Assembly (NCBI GenBank): GCA_944325515.1
Contig: CALVAO010000015.1
Span: forward strand, 1-52,428
Direction of reading: 5' to 3'
DNA from: Candidatus Gastranaerophilales bacterium
GTDB taxonomy: Bacteria > Cyanobacteriota > Vampirovibrionia > Gastranaerophilales > Gastranaerophilaceae
Length of the DNA stretch: 52,428 bases
In this document: piece after piece, positions 18,381-27,393 of the stretch
Position numbering within the stretch: position 1 is the stretch's first letter
Layout of the letters: each line of letters starts with the position of its first letter
The notes under the pieces: model-generated
Database searches by the model: none
The model's input: the letters and a program-made list of their open reading frames with translations, nothing else
What the model was told of the DNA's origin: nothing
Translations under genes and position numbers: made by a program

Positions 18381-18496
18381 AGTTTAGAAGTTGAGAAGAA
18401 GTTAAAAAATAATTTCTTCTCGACTGATAGACTAAAGGGACTAAGATAAAAATCTAAAATTTCTTATAAACCTCTCAACACCTAAACTTCTAAACT
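18381..18496 (+). other. Intercistronic fold between the two PFL genes
   Basis: A 10-bp outer stem (18381-18390, AGTTTAGAAG, with 18487-18496) encloses an 8-bp hairpin (18393-18400 with 18414-18421). The sequence also contains short direct repeats of GTTTAG. No gene is seen. Its position suggests control of the ratio of the two PFL chains. Confidence 0.4.
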
Positions 18497-18540
18497 TAAA
18501 CAATAGATTAGTAATAACAATGAAAATGAGGAATATAAAA

Positions 18541-18795
18541 ATGACTACTCAACAAGAAGAAAATTTAATAAATCTTTTAGATGGTTATGTTGAAAAAGGC
18601 GGTCACCATCTTAATGTAAACGTATTTAATAGAGAAACATTGCTTGATGCTCAAGCACATCCGGAAAAATATCCTCAATTAACAGTAAGAGTTTCCGGTT
18701 ATGCTGTAAACTTTATTAAACTTACAAAAGAACAACAGGATGATGTTATTTCAAGAACATTCCACGCTTCTTTAGGTAATACAAGCGCTTGCTAG
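18541..18795 (+). CDS. Separate glycyl radical subunit of pyruvate formate-lyase
   Basis: An 84-residue protein that corresponds exactly to the missing C-terminus of [17 protein letters not shown], then [17 protein letters not shown] and PEKYPQL, then RVSGYAV with the radical Gly at residue 53, and [17 protein letters not shown] eight bases before the ATG at 18541 makes this start better than one seven codons upstream. Stand-alone glycyl radical proteins are known as GrcA/YfiD, which repair oxygen-damaged PFL. Here the adjacent PFL has no such domain of its own, so this chain must be an obligate subunit. It ends in Cys. The activating enzyme must act on this small chain after assembly. Confidence 0.9.
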   Translation: MTTQQEENLINLLDGYVEKGGHHLNVNVFNRETLLDAQAHPEKYPQLTVRVSGYAVNFIKLTKEQQDDVISRTFHASLGNTSAC

Positions 18796-18817
18796 TAAGA
18801 TAGTTTGAAATCTATTT

Positions 18818-18857
18818 AAACCGGAGTTAAATGATTTTCATTTAACTCCGGTTTTTT
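18818..18857 (+). terminator. Rho-independent terminator of the split PFL operon
   Basis: A perfect 17-bp inverted repeat (18818-18834 with 18838-18854), TTT loop, then six T residues, 23 bases after the small-subunit stop. Confidence 0.92.
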
Positions 18858-18999
18858 AAAGTTAATGTAGAATTGACTTAAAAATTAATTTATATGCAGA
18901 TTTAAATGCTTGCAAATAGTTCTTATTTTTTACATTCTTGAATATCATCTGAAGGAATAAAATTTTATGGTAAAATAAAAAGAATGTAAGGAGTAGTAA

Positions 19000-19530
19000 A
19001 TGAGACTGGACAATAATTATTATACAAATAATCAATTAAATTTTTGTGGACTAAAATCTATAAGTGCAAATAGAGTATTTAAACATGAAAGGTATATAGA
19101 AGCAACTTCAAATCTAGTAAAGGCTTTTAAAGAATCTGAAAGTTTGACTCAATTTTGCAAAAAATATGATGTTTATGCAGATTTTTATGCAATGGATTGT
19201 TTATCCGGAGTCTTTTCAAAAAAATTGAACCTATCATCTGCCGCACTTGGTTTAACAACAAAAGTAAAAGACAACAATAATAACATATATCCTAGAATAC
19301 GTCTTTATGAACAAACAAACTCAGTTTCTGCTTATGCTGCTCTGTCAGAATTAACGCGAAAAATAAAAAATATAACAATTGAAGAATTAGAAACTCAACT
19401 TGCGTTATCAATCAAAATATTGAAAGACTCTATTACAGAAAAACAAACTAAAGAAAATTATATAAGAGAGTATAATGATATTATAAACAATCTTTTAACA
19501 GGTAATACTCCTAAAAAAATACAAAAATAA
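19000..19530 (+). CDS. Unknown protein with Phe-centred N-terminal motif
   Basis: A 176-residue, Asn/Lys-rich, mostly helical protein with TAAGGAG upstream of the ATG. I do not recognise the family. The N-terminus contains NNQLNFCGLKS, similar to NTNFKGL in the protein at 48777 and HQTFQGW at 47797. No signal peptide or membrane segment is seen. It stands alone between the PFL terminator and a tandem repeat array. Confidence 0.6.
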   Translation: MRLDNNYYTNNQLNFCGLKSISANRVFKHERYIEATSNLVKAFKESESLTQFCKKYDVYADFYAMDCLSGVFSKKLNLSSAALGLTTKVKDNNNNIYPRIRLYEQTNSVSAYAALSELTRKIKNITIEELETQLALSIKILKDSITEKQTKENYIREYNDIINNLLTGNTPKKIQK

Positions 19531-19604
19531 GTATTAATAATCTTTTTGCAAAAATTAAAAAACAATTTAAAGGATTTTTTAAAGCAGAATGAAAAAATCA
19601 ATAG

Positions 19605-19882
19605 TTTCGGAATATATGATACCAGCTTGTAGTTTATCATTAGAGTGTTCCCATTATCTATGTACGTAGTATTTTTACTACATCCTGTTTGTAGTATTGC
19701 CTTGAAGCGGTTTTGGAATATATAATGCCAGCTTGTAGTTTATCATTAGAGCGTTCCAATTATCTACGTACGTAGTATTTGTGCTACATTAGGCTAGGAG
19801 TATTGCCTTGAAGCGGTTTTGGAATATATAATACCAGCTTGTAGTTTGTCATAATAGCGTTCCAATTGTCTACGTACGTAGT
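19605..19882. repeat. Three tandem copies of a 106-bp repeat
   Basis: Copies begin at 19609, 19715 and 19821, exactly 106 bases apart. Each contains GGAATATATAATACCAGC (variants), a CTTGTAGTTTATCATTAGAG stretch, GTTCCAATTATC and a TACGTACGTA palindrome (TGTACGTA in the first). The last copy is cut at about 19882, next to the stop codon of the minus-strand gene. There is no reading frame across copies. It fills most of the gene-free stretch 19531-19884. Confidence 0.85.
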
Positions 19883-19884
19883 AC

Positions 19885-20304
19885 CTAGTTGTCCCATTTG
19901 GTTTTATCTAAAAATGTTTTGACTGCGTCGATAAGATTATCCGGCGTTACAAGAGAAGTTTCGCCATTAGGTGGTGTTTCTGTACGCGGATTTGTAAATC
20001 CATCTCTAATCTTATTATATAAACTGAGTATCAAATATAGAAGTATTGAAGATACTGCAACACCTAGCATTGCAAGCAGGAATTTTTTTGCAATTTTCCT
20101 TTTACTGACCGGCTGTTTATAATTGATTTTTTCCTGCTCGGCTTGTTCTTGAACAACATTGCTGTTAGCTTTGATTTGCTCAAAGGTTTCTTCTTGCATT
20201 TCTTGTGTAGCAGCAGGAATACTGCTGTTTACAGGCTCTTCTGCTATTACCGGTACGCAGAGAGCCAATGACAGCATAATTATTAGAATTTTATTCTTCA
20301 GCAT
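19885..20304 (-). CDS. Small exported single-helix membrane protein, unknown
   Basis: A 139-residue protein. The N-terminus is a signal peptide (MLKNKILIIMLSLALC, likely cleaved after PVIA). Residues 25-70 are Glu/Gln rich and extracytoplasmic if cleaved. A second hydrophobic helix (FLLAMLGVAVSSILLYLIL) at about 80-98 anchors it, followed by a Pro/Thr-rich segment. The frame is open further upstream, but that part overlaps the RNase E/G gene and starts in its Lys-rich tail, so I choose the ATG at 20304, which overlaps the RNase stop by 14 bases. The function is unknown. Confidence 0.65.
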   Translation of the reverse strand: MLKNKILIIMLSLALCVPVIAEEPVNSSIPAATQEMQEETFEQIKANSNVVQEQAEQEKINYKQPVSKRKIAKKFLLAMLGVAVSSILLYLILSLYNKIRDGFTNPRTETPPNGETSLVTPDNLIDAVKTFLDKTKWDN

Positions 20305-22006
20305 CTTTTTTAGCAGTCTTTCTTGTTCTTTTTTGAGAATTTCTATTTGGTCTTCTTGATTTTTTAGCAGGTTTTGTTTCATCAGTTTTAGCCTCTGCCG
20401 GAGAAGTTTCTTCGGGCTGTGGAACAGTTTCTGCCTTTTCTTCAGAGATAACAGGGACAATTTCGGCATCCTCAGATATTACAGTTACAGCAATATTTTC
20501 AGCTGCGACATCTGCTTCTTTGAGTTTTTTATTCCGTCCTCTTGCTCTTCCTCTTGTCTTTTTAACTTCTTTTTCTTCTTGAATTTCCTTTACTTCTTCT
20601 TGAGCCGTAACAGAAGGATTTTCTGTTACAATATCAAGGGTTTCTTCTTGAACAGCAGGTTGAAGTTCTTTGGTTTCTTCCTTTTCCGGCTTGTTATTAA
20701 ATCTGTTATTAAATTTCTTTTTTCCACCCATCGGAAGCTTGATTTTAGCAGCTTTAGCTCTATATTCACCTTCTGAAGTAGCGGAAGCAAATTTAATATC
20801 TTCCATAATATAGCCGTTGCCTTGACAGTGCGGACAGCGTTTTGCAAAAATTTCGCTTATTGCCTGTCCTTGACGGTGTCTTGTCATTTCAACCAGACCT
20901 AAGTCAGATAGCTGTCCTACTTGAGGCTTAGCTTTATCGGCTTCCATTGCCATTTCAAGTTCTTCCATCATTGTAAGTTTGTCAACACGCGAAGTCATAT
21001 CAATAAAGTCAATAATAATCATACCGCCGATATTTCTAAGTCTTAGCTGGCGTGCGATTTCGTGGACAGCTTCAATATTTGTTTTGAGTATTGTTTCATC
21101 CTGTGTCGCAGAGTTTGTGAATTTCCCGCTGTTAACGTCGATTACCGTTAAAGCTTCTGTTGTTTGTATAAATAAATAACCTCCGGATGGAAGATTAACT
21201 TTCATTTGTAGAGCGGCTTTAATTTCCTTATGAATATCCATTGCTACAAGGAGCGGTTCAGAACCTTTATAAAGTGTCACATTTATATTTTTGTTCATGT
21301 GCCAGTTCTGGAGAATATTCTGAACTCTATTTAAGGCAAATGCTGTATCTACAATAATTTCTTGTGTTTCTTCGTTACAGGCTTCTCTTATAACTCTATA
21401 GAGCAAATCTTGATCTCTGTATAAAAGACTTGGGGGAGTCATGCTTTCTGCTGAAGTTATTATATTATTCCATTTTTCAAGAAGAATTTCTAAATCTTCC
21501 TGTATATCGCTTTCTGTTTGACCTTCAGCCTCAGTTCTTACAATAATACCGACTCCTACAGGTTTCAGAAGATTTACTATAGATTTAAGTCTTGCTCTTT
21601 CTTTTGCGGAAGTAATTTTCTTACTTACATTAATTCCGGTTTCATTTGGCATTAATACCAGAAATCTTCCCGGAAGAGAAATCTCTGTTGTAACACGCGG
21701 TCCTTTATGTCCGGTAGGTTCTTTAACAACCTGTACAACAATTTTTTGTTTTGGTTTAAGTTTGTCCTGCAGTGCACCTTTACCGGAAACATCCTGTGCG
21801 TGAAGGAAGCCCATTTTATCTGAACCAACGTTTACGAATGCAGCTTCTATAGAAGGCAGAATGTTTTCCACCTGTGCAAGATAAACATCTCCTAAAATGA
21901 TTTCTCCTCTGTGTACATAAAATTCTGCAACTTTTCCGTTCTCCATAACTGCAGCTATATTATCACGCTCAGCAATAACTATTTTGTTAGCAACTAAATC
22001 TTTCAT
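20291..22006 (-). CDS. rng: Ribonuclease E/G
   Basis: An endoribonuclease for rRNA maturation and mRNA decay. The 571-residue protein has an S1 RNA-binding domain at about 38-120 (GDVYLAQVENILPSIEAAFVNVG), the RNase H-like and DNase I-like core (TVIDVNSGKF, IIIDFIDM with metal-binding Asp residues) and a zinc-link CPHCQGNG near 394. The remaining tail (about 430-571) is low-complexity Glu/Lys/Ala and Arg-rich, as in RNase E scaffolds but short. AAAGGA lies upstream of the ATG. It is in tandem with the radical SAM gene, an arrangement common in clostridia and relatives. The choice between the symbols rng and rne is not settled. Confidence 0.92.
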   Translation of the reverse strand: MKDLVANKIVIAERDNIAAVMENGKVAEFYVHRGEIILGDVYLAQVENILPSIEAAFVNVGSDKMGFLHAQDVSGKGALQDKLKPKQKIVVQVVKEPTGHKGPRVTTEISLPGRFLVLMPNETGINVSKKITSAKERARLKSIVNLLKPVGVGIIVRTEAEGQTESDIQEDLEILLEKWNNIITSAESMTPPSLLYRDQDLLYRVIREACNEETQEIIVDTAFALNRVQNILQNWHMNKNINVTLYKGSEPLLVAMDIHKEIKAALQMKVNLPSGGYLFIQTTEALTVIDVNSGKFTNSATQDETILKTNIEAVHEIARQLRLRNIGGMIIIDFIDMTSRVDKLTMMEELEMAMEADKAKPQVGQLSDLGLVEMTRHRQGQAISEIFAKRCPHCQGNGYIMEDIKFASATSEGEYRAKAAKIKLPMGGKKKFNNRFNNKPEKEETKELQPAVQEETLDIVTENPSVTAQEEVKEIQEEKEVKKTRGRARGRNKKLKEADVAAENIAVTVISEDAEIVPVISEEKAETVPQPEETSPAEAKTDETKPAKKSRRPNRNSQKRTRKTAKKDAEE

Positions 22007-22066
22007 TTTCTAATCCTTTTCTCCTATGGGGTGACAATTGCTGTTTATCTGCGGTCAATGAATATT

Positions 22067-24667
22067 TTATAATTCGTTAAGACATTCATCTAAAAATTTG
22101 ATTCTTGAAATATCAAAAATTTGTTCTGAATTAACCAGCTTCATCAAATCATCAGCTCTCAGAGCCGGAATATCTGAGCCTTGACCGACTTTCAAACATA
22201 TGAACAGACAATTATCTTCAAACCTGTGTGTACCGATAGATTTCTTAAAATCTGTTGTTTTTTCAAAACCTTTCTTGTTTTTCTTTGTGATTAATATTTC
22301 ATCACAAGACAAAACCTTATTTACATCATACCGAAATTTTTCAAAATTGTAAAGAGAATTGTTATTTGATTTAAAATACGGTTTTATTTTATATTCTGCC
22401 CATTGTGCGGTGATTTCAATTGCGGAAGTTTGTTTTTCAATTTGTCGGACACTTAGAACTTCTGCGCCATTAGGGAGATTTTTATTAAGCGTATTTTTAA
22501 TCTCTTTTTCATCTAAATTATCATAAAGCTCTATATCAACAAGTTCCCCTTCAGATTCGGCAAAAAGAGGGAGAGCAATCCCCATAGAAACTTTCATTGT
22601 TGGATTAAATCCCTGTGAAAAAGCTATATTTAATCCGGAGCGGGCAAGAACCTTGTGGAAAGTGTTTTGCCAGTCGAGATGTGAAAAATATCTTAAAAGC
22701 CCTTTTTTAGTTATTTTCAGCCTGTATTTATAAGTCATTATATCATTGTGATGTGCAAAAGCCGGATTTTCCGGTTTGATTTCTACAATTTTTTGCGCCT
22801 CTTCTGATGCCTTAAATGGCTTTGCCATAACTTTATGAGTTTTTAAAGCCGGACAAACACCGCAATTTACACATTTATTTTCGCAGGCAGGCTGAAGGTT
22901 AAATTCGTTTGTTTGTTCAAAAGCCTCTTTATATTGATTTTGCAGCCATTCTTTGGATAGTCCGGTGTTTATAAAATCCCACGGCAGCTCTTCTTCAAGC
23001 CCGTATTCTTTTTTAGCAAGTTCTTCCAGCGTAAATCCGCATTCTTTTGCGGTATCAGCCCAGATACTTTTATCAAAATATTCGCCCCATGCATCCAGAT
23101 AACATCCTTTTTTGTACAGAGTTTCTATATATTTACACAAATTAGCGTCACCGCGGGTTAATACGGCTTCTATTTGTGATACAAATTTTTCGTGGTAATT
23201 AATTTTTAAGCCTTTTATATGTTTTGTTTTTTCTTTTAAATAATGTATGTGCTCAGTAACTTCATCTAAATCCATCTGCGGACACCATTGGAAAGGCGTA
23301 AAAGGCTTGGGAACAAAAATAGAAAGAGTACAGGTAATTTCAAATCCGTGGCTTAGCCCTTTTTCTCTCTTAATTTGTTTTGCCCTATATTTGATTTTGC
23401 CAAGTAATTCTGCCATCTCATCCATATCTTCAAGGGTTTCAGTCGGAAGCCCCGCAATAAAATAGAATTTAATCCTTGACCAGCCGTTTTCATATAGCGT
23501 CAGAGCAGCATTAATAATTTGTTCTTCCGAAATATTTTTTCTTATGACATTTCGAAGCCTCTGGCTGCCGGCTTCCGGCGCAAGTGTCATACCGGATTTT
23601 CTGACAGATTGAACCAGATTGGCAAGTTCAAGATTAAATCCGTCAATCCGCTGGCTTGGAAGAGATACGGAAATTTTGCGTTTATTAAAATCAACTGCCA
23701 GTTCTTTTATAACTTCTTTTATATTTGAATAATCATTTGAAGATAGTGAAAGCAGCGAGTATTCATCATATCCTGTATTGTTAACAAGTTTTTTTGTAAT
23801 CTTTATAATGTCTTCTGCCGGACGTTCTCTGACCGGTAGTGTAACGTGTCCAGGCTGGCAAAAACGGCACATTCTTCCGCAGCCGCGGCGAATTTCAACA
23901 ATGGCTCTATCATGAACAGAACTTGAAAATGGAATCGGATAAGAAGTTGCAGCGGTTTCTAATACTAATGGCGCAAGGCGTTTTTCAACACGACAGTATT
24001 TTGCTCCCTCTTCTGCAGGGCGAGGGTGAATGCTTGCAGACCAGCAGCCTTTTATTTTGCATAAATCTTCTATTTTTTCTTTTCTCGAAAGTCCTTTGGT
24101 ACGCTCCAGCGATTCACACACTTCTACCATCATTTCTTCGCCGTCGCCGATACAAAAAACATCAATAAAGTCTGATATAGGAAGCGGATTAAATGTGCAT
24201 GGACCACCTGCAAGTACAATGGGTTCGTCTTCCCGTCTTTCATCATTTCTTACTGTTATTCCGCCCATTTCCAGCATTTTTAAGACAGTTGGGTATGAAA
24301 GCTCATACTGAAGTGAAAAACCAACCCCGTCAAAATCTTTTAATGCTCTTTTTGATTCAACCCCGTACAAAAATTCCGGCTTGAAATCCGGCTCCGGTGC
24401 ATATGCACGGTCTGCCATAAATGGAGATATATATTCATCTGTCTTATCTGCACTAATTGGACGCTTATATGCGTTAACTCTGTCATAAATAATTCTTACG
24501 CCCAGATTACTTATGCCAATTTCGTATTTATCCGGAAAGACAAATGCAAAACGGACTTTAGCAGAGTCAAAATCTTTGTTGTACGATAAAAACTCTCCGC
24601 CGACATATTGATATGGCTTAGTTGCGTTAAATAAAGCTTCCTGCTGATCTCTAAAAAAACAATTCAT
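22067..24667 (-). CDS. B12-type radical SAM protein with C-terminal DUF2344 domain
   Basis: A large radical SAM enzyme of the TIGR03960 type fused to a TIGR03936/DUF2344 region. The N-terminal 220 residues form a B12-binding-like domain. The SAM/4Fe-4S motif is GCGRMCRFCQPG. A second Cys group (CENKCVNCGVCPA) near residue 640 may hold another cluster. The C-terminal 200 residues (YRLKITKKGLLRYFSHLDWQ) match DUF2344. The start is taken at 24667, because TATTAT lies six bases before it and an upstream ATG at 24703 would put this box inside the gene. The reaction is unknown. It is probably transcribed with the RNase E/G gene, to which it is classically linked. Confidence 0.88.
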   Translation of the reverse strand: MNCFFRDQQEALFNATKPYQYVGGEFLSYNKDFDSAKVRFAFVFPDKYEIGISNLGVRIIYDRVNAYKRPISADKTDEYISPFMADRAYAPEPDFKPEFLYGVESKRALKDFDGVGFSLQYELSYPTVLKMLEMGGITVRNDERREDEPIVLAGGPCTFNPLPISDFIDVFCIGDGEEMMVEVCESLERTKGLSRKEKIEDLCKIKGCWSASIHPRPAEEGAKYCRVEKRLAPLVLETAATSYPIPFSSSVHDRAIVEIRRGCGRMCRFCQPGHVTLPVRERPAEDIIKITKKLVNNTGYDEYSLLSLSSNDYSNIKEVIKELAVDFNKRKISVSLPSQRIDGFNLELANLVQSVRKSGMTLAPEAGSQRLRNVIRKNISEEQIINAALTLYENGWSRIKFYFIAGLPTETLEDMDEMAELLGKIKYRAKQIKREKGLSHGFEITCTLSIFVPKPFTPFQWCPQMDLDEVTEHIHYLKEKTKHIKGLKINYHEKFVSQIEAVLTRGDANLCKYIETLYKKGCYLDAWGEYFDKSIWADTAKECGFTLEELAKKEYGLEEELPWDFINTGLSKEWLQNQYKEAFEQTNEFNLQPACENKCVNCGVCPALKTHKVMAKPFKASEEAQKIVEIKPENPAFAHHNDIMTYKYRLKITKKGLLRYFSHLDWQNTFHKVLARSGLNIAFSQGFNPTMKVSMGIALPLFAESEGELVDIELYDNLDEKEIKNTLNKNLPNGAEVLSVRQIEKQTSAIEITAQWAEYKIKPYFKSNNNSLYNFEKFRYDVNKVLSCDEILITKKNKKGFEKTTDFKKSIGTHRFEDNCLFICLKVGQGSDIPALRADDLMKLVNSEQIFDISRIKFLDECLNEL

Positions 24668-24673
24668 AAGTCT

Positions 24674-24679
24674 ATAATA
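24674..24679 (-). promoter_or_regulatory. -10 box, putative leaderless start of radical SAM gene
   Basis: On the minus strand TATTAT ends six bases before the ATG at 24667, with no Shine-Dalgarno between. Confidence 0.55.
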
Positions 24680-24801
24680 TAACAAACCAAAACCAATTAT
24701 CAAATGATTTTATAGTATGTAATTTGCTTTTAGTAACGGCAAAACACTTGACTCTATTCTGCCTCTTGGAGGTATAACTGTCCGGTATATGGTAAAGAGA
24801 A

Positions 24802-26496
24802 TTAAGAAAAACTCTTGCAGGCAGTATCGTCTTTGTCTGTAAGACCATCATAATCATTATCTATACCGTCTGTACAGGAACCGATAGAATCAATTCCTTC
24901 AGCACGGGGATTAGATTTTAGCCATTTATCCGGAATTTTCTGCCACTGATAGAGAAAGAATTTTTTATAAAATTCCGCTGCTGCTTGGTTTTTGAAAATA
25001 ATCAAATTTTCGTCGTTTTTGTTTTCACCGCTTTTAGAAAAATTCATAGAGCCGATAACTACATATTTGTCATCAATAATTATTGATTTGGAATGCATTT
25101 TACCCGCATAGTTTTCAACTTTTACACGCACTCCGTTCTTTCTCAGCTCTTCGTGTCTGGAATATTTGCTTGATGCGTTTAGAGCATCTACAATGACTTT
25201 TACGTCAACTCCGCGCTGTTTGGCTATAATCAGTTCTTCAACAAAATTTTTATCCGTTATTAAAAAGACGGGTGCGTAAACATATTTTTCAGCCTCTTGT
25301 ATCAGCGGCAAAACCCCGTCAGCTAACGCTCTGTCTTTCGGAGAAAAATAAATATCTATACCATTCGTCAAACCTTTTTTGAAAGATATTTTTTCTGAAT
25401 GAAATCTTCCGATATACATTTGTTCAAACTCCTGTTTGTATCTAAAAGCCGCTGGTGGTGAATTGATTACAACAATACTGTTAGAGTTGTAGCCGGACAT
25501 ATCCGTATGAGAAAGATTTGCAGAACCAGTTATAACTATAGTGTCATCAAAGATATAAAATTTATTGTGCATTATTGCGCCGGCTTCTCTGGATGCTGCA
25601 TCACTTACACAATCCGGTATAAGACTTGCAAAACTAAAAGTATCCGGATAAATATTTTCTCCTTTTGTATCTGAATCATATACAAGTCTGATTTTTACAC
25701 CCCTCTTAATTGCATTTTTGATTGCGGTTTCTATTGCCGGAGTTGATGTGTAGCCGTAAATTGCAATATCTATTGAATTCTGTGCTTTATTTATATTATC
25801 AAGTATTTCTCTGCAGATATCTGTTGAACAATTTCTATCCGGCTTAAGCTTTTCTGTAAAATCTGAGAGAATGATTTTGATATTATTCAGAACAATTTTA
25901 TTTGGCGGCATCTGCAGAACCGGTAATGTTTTCGCCGGTTCGGATTTTGTTTTTATACTGCTTTTTCTTATTACAATGAAATTTTTGACATGTACATTTT
26001 TTGATACAGGATAGATGGTTTCGTTATCTGTATCAAAAATCACGTATTTGACGGTATGTTTATTCCTGCCGCCTTTAATTGATTTTATGAGTTTTTCAAA
26101 TGCTTGTTTGTTTGCGATTTCTCCATTCTTAATGCAGAAGGCAGAATTGCAGAATTTGCTGTAATAACTTATTTTGTTATAAACTAAGTCATTATCTTTC
26201 AATTTAACCTCTCTTCCGAGCATCAAATTATTAGTCCAGTATTTTGCAAGATTACCCAGAATAAAAGCATCTTCTTCCGTTATATTTAATTTTGTTGCAA
26301 AACGCTTATTCTTTTCGCTGAAAGAAGCGTCAAATGTTTCCACGTCATCTAACAGGATTTTCTCACCATTATTGAGGATAATTTCCACAGGTGAAACAAT
26401 TTCTGCCACATAGAAATACTTGTTTTTAGGACAGAAAATCAGAATAAAAACAACAAATAAAATGATTAAAATCAATACACTAATCTTTTTGAGCAT
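24802..26496 (-). CDS. Phospholipase D-like protein, membrane anchored
   Basis: A 564-residue protein. An N-terminal hydrophobic helix (ISVLILIILFVVFILIF) gives a signal anchor or uncleaved signal. Residues 30-200 are of unknown fold. Two HKD motifs follow: MHNKFYIFDD...GSANLS near 320 and MHSKSIIIDD...GSMNFS near 475. These are the paired catalytic sites of the PLD superfamily, which acts on phospholipids or nucleic acids. The C-terminal 30 residues contain CTDGIDNDYDGLTDKDD, a Ca-binding-like repeat found at the ends of some secreted proteins. It overlaps the deacetylase gene by 17 bases. The substrate is not evident. Confidence 0.8.
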   Translation of the reverse strand: MLKKISVLILIILFVVFILIFCPKNKYFYVAEIVSPVEIILNNGEKILLDDVETFDASFSEKNKRFATKLNITEEDAFILGNLAKYWTNNLMLGREVKLKDNDLVYNKISYYSKFCNSAFCIKNGEIANKQAFEKLIKSIKGGRNKHTVKYVIFDTDNETIYPVSKNVHVKNFIVIRKSSIKTKSEPAKTLPVLQMPPNKIVLNNIKIILSDFTEKLKPDRNCSTDICREILDNINKAQNSIDIAIYGYTSTPAIETAIKNAIKRGVKIRLVYDSDTKGENIYPDTFSFASLIPDCVSDAASREAGAIMHNKFYIFDDTIVITGSANLSHTDMSGYNSNSIVVINSPPAAFRYKQEFEQMYIGRFHSEKISFKKGLTNGIDIYFSPKDRALADGVLPLIQEAEKYVYAPVFLITDKNFVEELIIAKQRGVDVKVIVDALNASSKYSRHEELRKNGVRVKVENYAGKMHSKSIIIDDKYVVIGSMNFSKSGENKNDENLIIFKNQAAAEFYKKFFLYQWQKIPDKWLKSNPRAEGIDSIGSCTDGIDNDYDGLTDKDDTACKSFS

Positions 26497-27337
26497 AGTT
26501 AGTTATTTCATATCCGAGTTTTTCAATTTTTTCTTTCAATTTTTTGTTTTTAGTAATCTGAAATTCTGCAAAATGATTATCTATTGTGCCGTCTTCATAT
26601 CTGCAGGGATGAATAAGAGCTTCTACAGTTACTCTGTCATACTTAATTGCCATAAGACCGTATGAAACCGTAAGGCTGTTCATCATAGAAGTATATGCCA
26701 CACCGATTAAATAATCATTTGTATTTAATTGATATTTATGCACTTTGCTTTCGTTTAGGAGTGTAAAAAAATTGAGAAGCATTACTTTAATTAAGTTGAC
26801 AGGATATTTTAGATTCAGATGCTTAAATACGTCCGGAATTATGTAAGGTTTTTCGTACTGAGATCTTATCTGCTTAATTCCGTATTCTGATGCGAGTTTG
26901 CATACAAGTTCAAAAATAGCAGGTATAGAATGCACATGGACATGCGAATCAATGTGAGTTACTTTTGTATGCTTCATAACTTCTTCTATCTGCGCGCGGA
27001 ATTCTTTTTCAAGCTGTTCCATAAACGCAGTATCTTTTTTATTCAAAGATTTTAAAAGAAGCTGTACATATGAATTATTGAAATTTCCCTCTTCATCGGT
27101 TAATCTATCCAAGCCCAGACACAGAGATTTACCTTCTATAACATTCAAATGAATTCCGACCCCTAAATCCGGACAGGCAGGAATAACATTTTTCCATGCT
27201 TCTTCAAAAGCCTCTCCATTTGCAACAAGGCTTGCGCTTTTTAAAATTCCGGATGAGTACCCTTCAAGTATTGCCCTGTTATAAGCCTCGCTCATCCCAA
27301 AATCATCCGCGTTGAGTATAAATTTTTTATCCGCCAA
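26480..27337 (-). CDS. YdjC/ChbG-type carbohydrate deacetylase
   Basis: A 285-residue member of the YdjC superfamily, which removes acetyl groups from N-acetylated sugars. Metal-binding features are NADDFGMS at residues 9-16, GIHLN in the middle and HIDSHVHVHS near 125. It starts at TTG (27335-27337) with AAGGAG six bases upstream, a good match. It is followed by the PLD-like gene with a 17-base overlap. Divergently, a polyprenyl-type glycosyltransferase starts 57 bases away, suggesting a joint role in envelope glycans (inferred). A hopanoid-related role (HpnK) is another possibility. Confidence 0.85.
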   Translation of the reverse strand: MADKKFILNADDFGMSEAYNRAILEGYSSGILKSASLVANGEAFEEAWKNVIPACPDLGVGIHLNVIEGKSLCLGLDRLTDEEGNFNNSYVQLLLKSLNKKDTAFMEQLEKEFRAQIEEVMKHTKVTHIDSHVHVHSIPAIFELVCKLASEYGIKQIRSQYEKPYIIPDVFKHLNLKYPVNLIKVMLLNFFTLLNESKVHKYQLNTNDYLIGVAYTSMMNSLTVSYGLMAIKYDRVTVEALIHPCRYEDGTIDNHFAEFQITKNKKLKEKIEKLGYEITNYAQKD

Positions 27338-27393
27338 ATTAAACTCCTTTATTTTCTTATAATTTATTGTATTATAATATAGAGAGGATTACA

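Noticed and set aside
18520-18540. Earlier ATG for the PFL radical subunit
   Set aside because: The ribosome site GAGGA lies downstream of this ATG and is placed correctly for the ATG at 18541, and the extra seven residues are not part of the family.
18541-18795. Radical subunit as a GrcA/YfiD spare part for an intact PFL
   Set aside because: The adjacent PFL chain has no glycyl radical domain of its own, so a pure repair role cannot explain the pair, unless an intact PFL exists elsewhere.
19605-19882. CRISPR array
   Set aside because: The units are 106 bases, directly tandem without unique spacers, and there are no cas genes in the window.
20305-20469. N-terminal extension of the exported protein at 19885
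   Set aside because: It lies fully inside the RNase E/G gene in another frame. The signal peptide begins at the ATG at 20304, and the extension is the out-of-frame reading of a Lys-rich tail.
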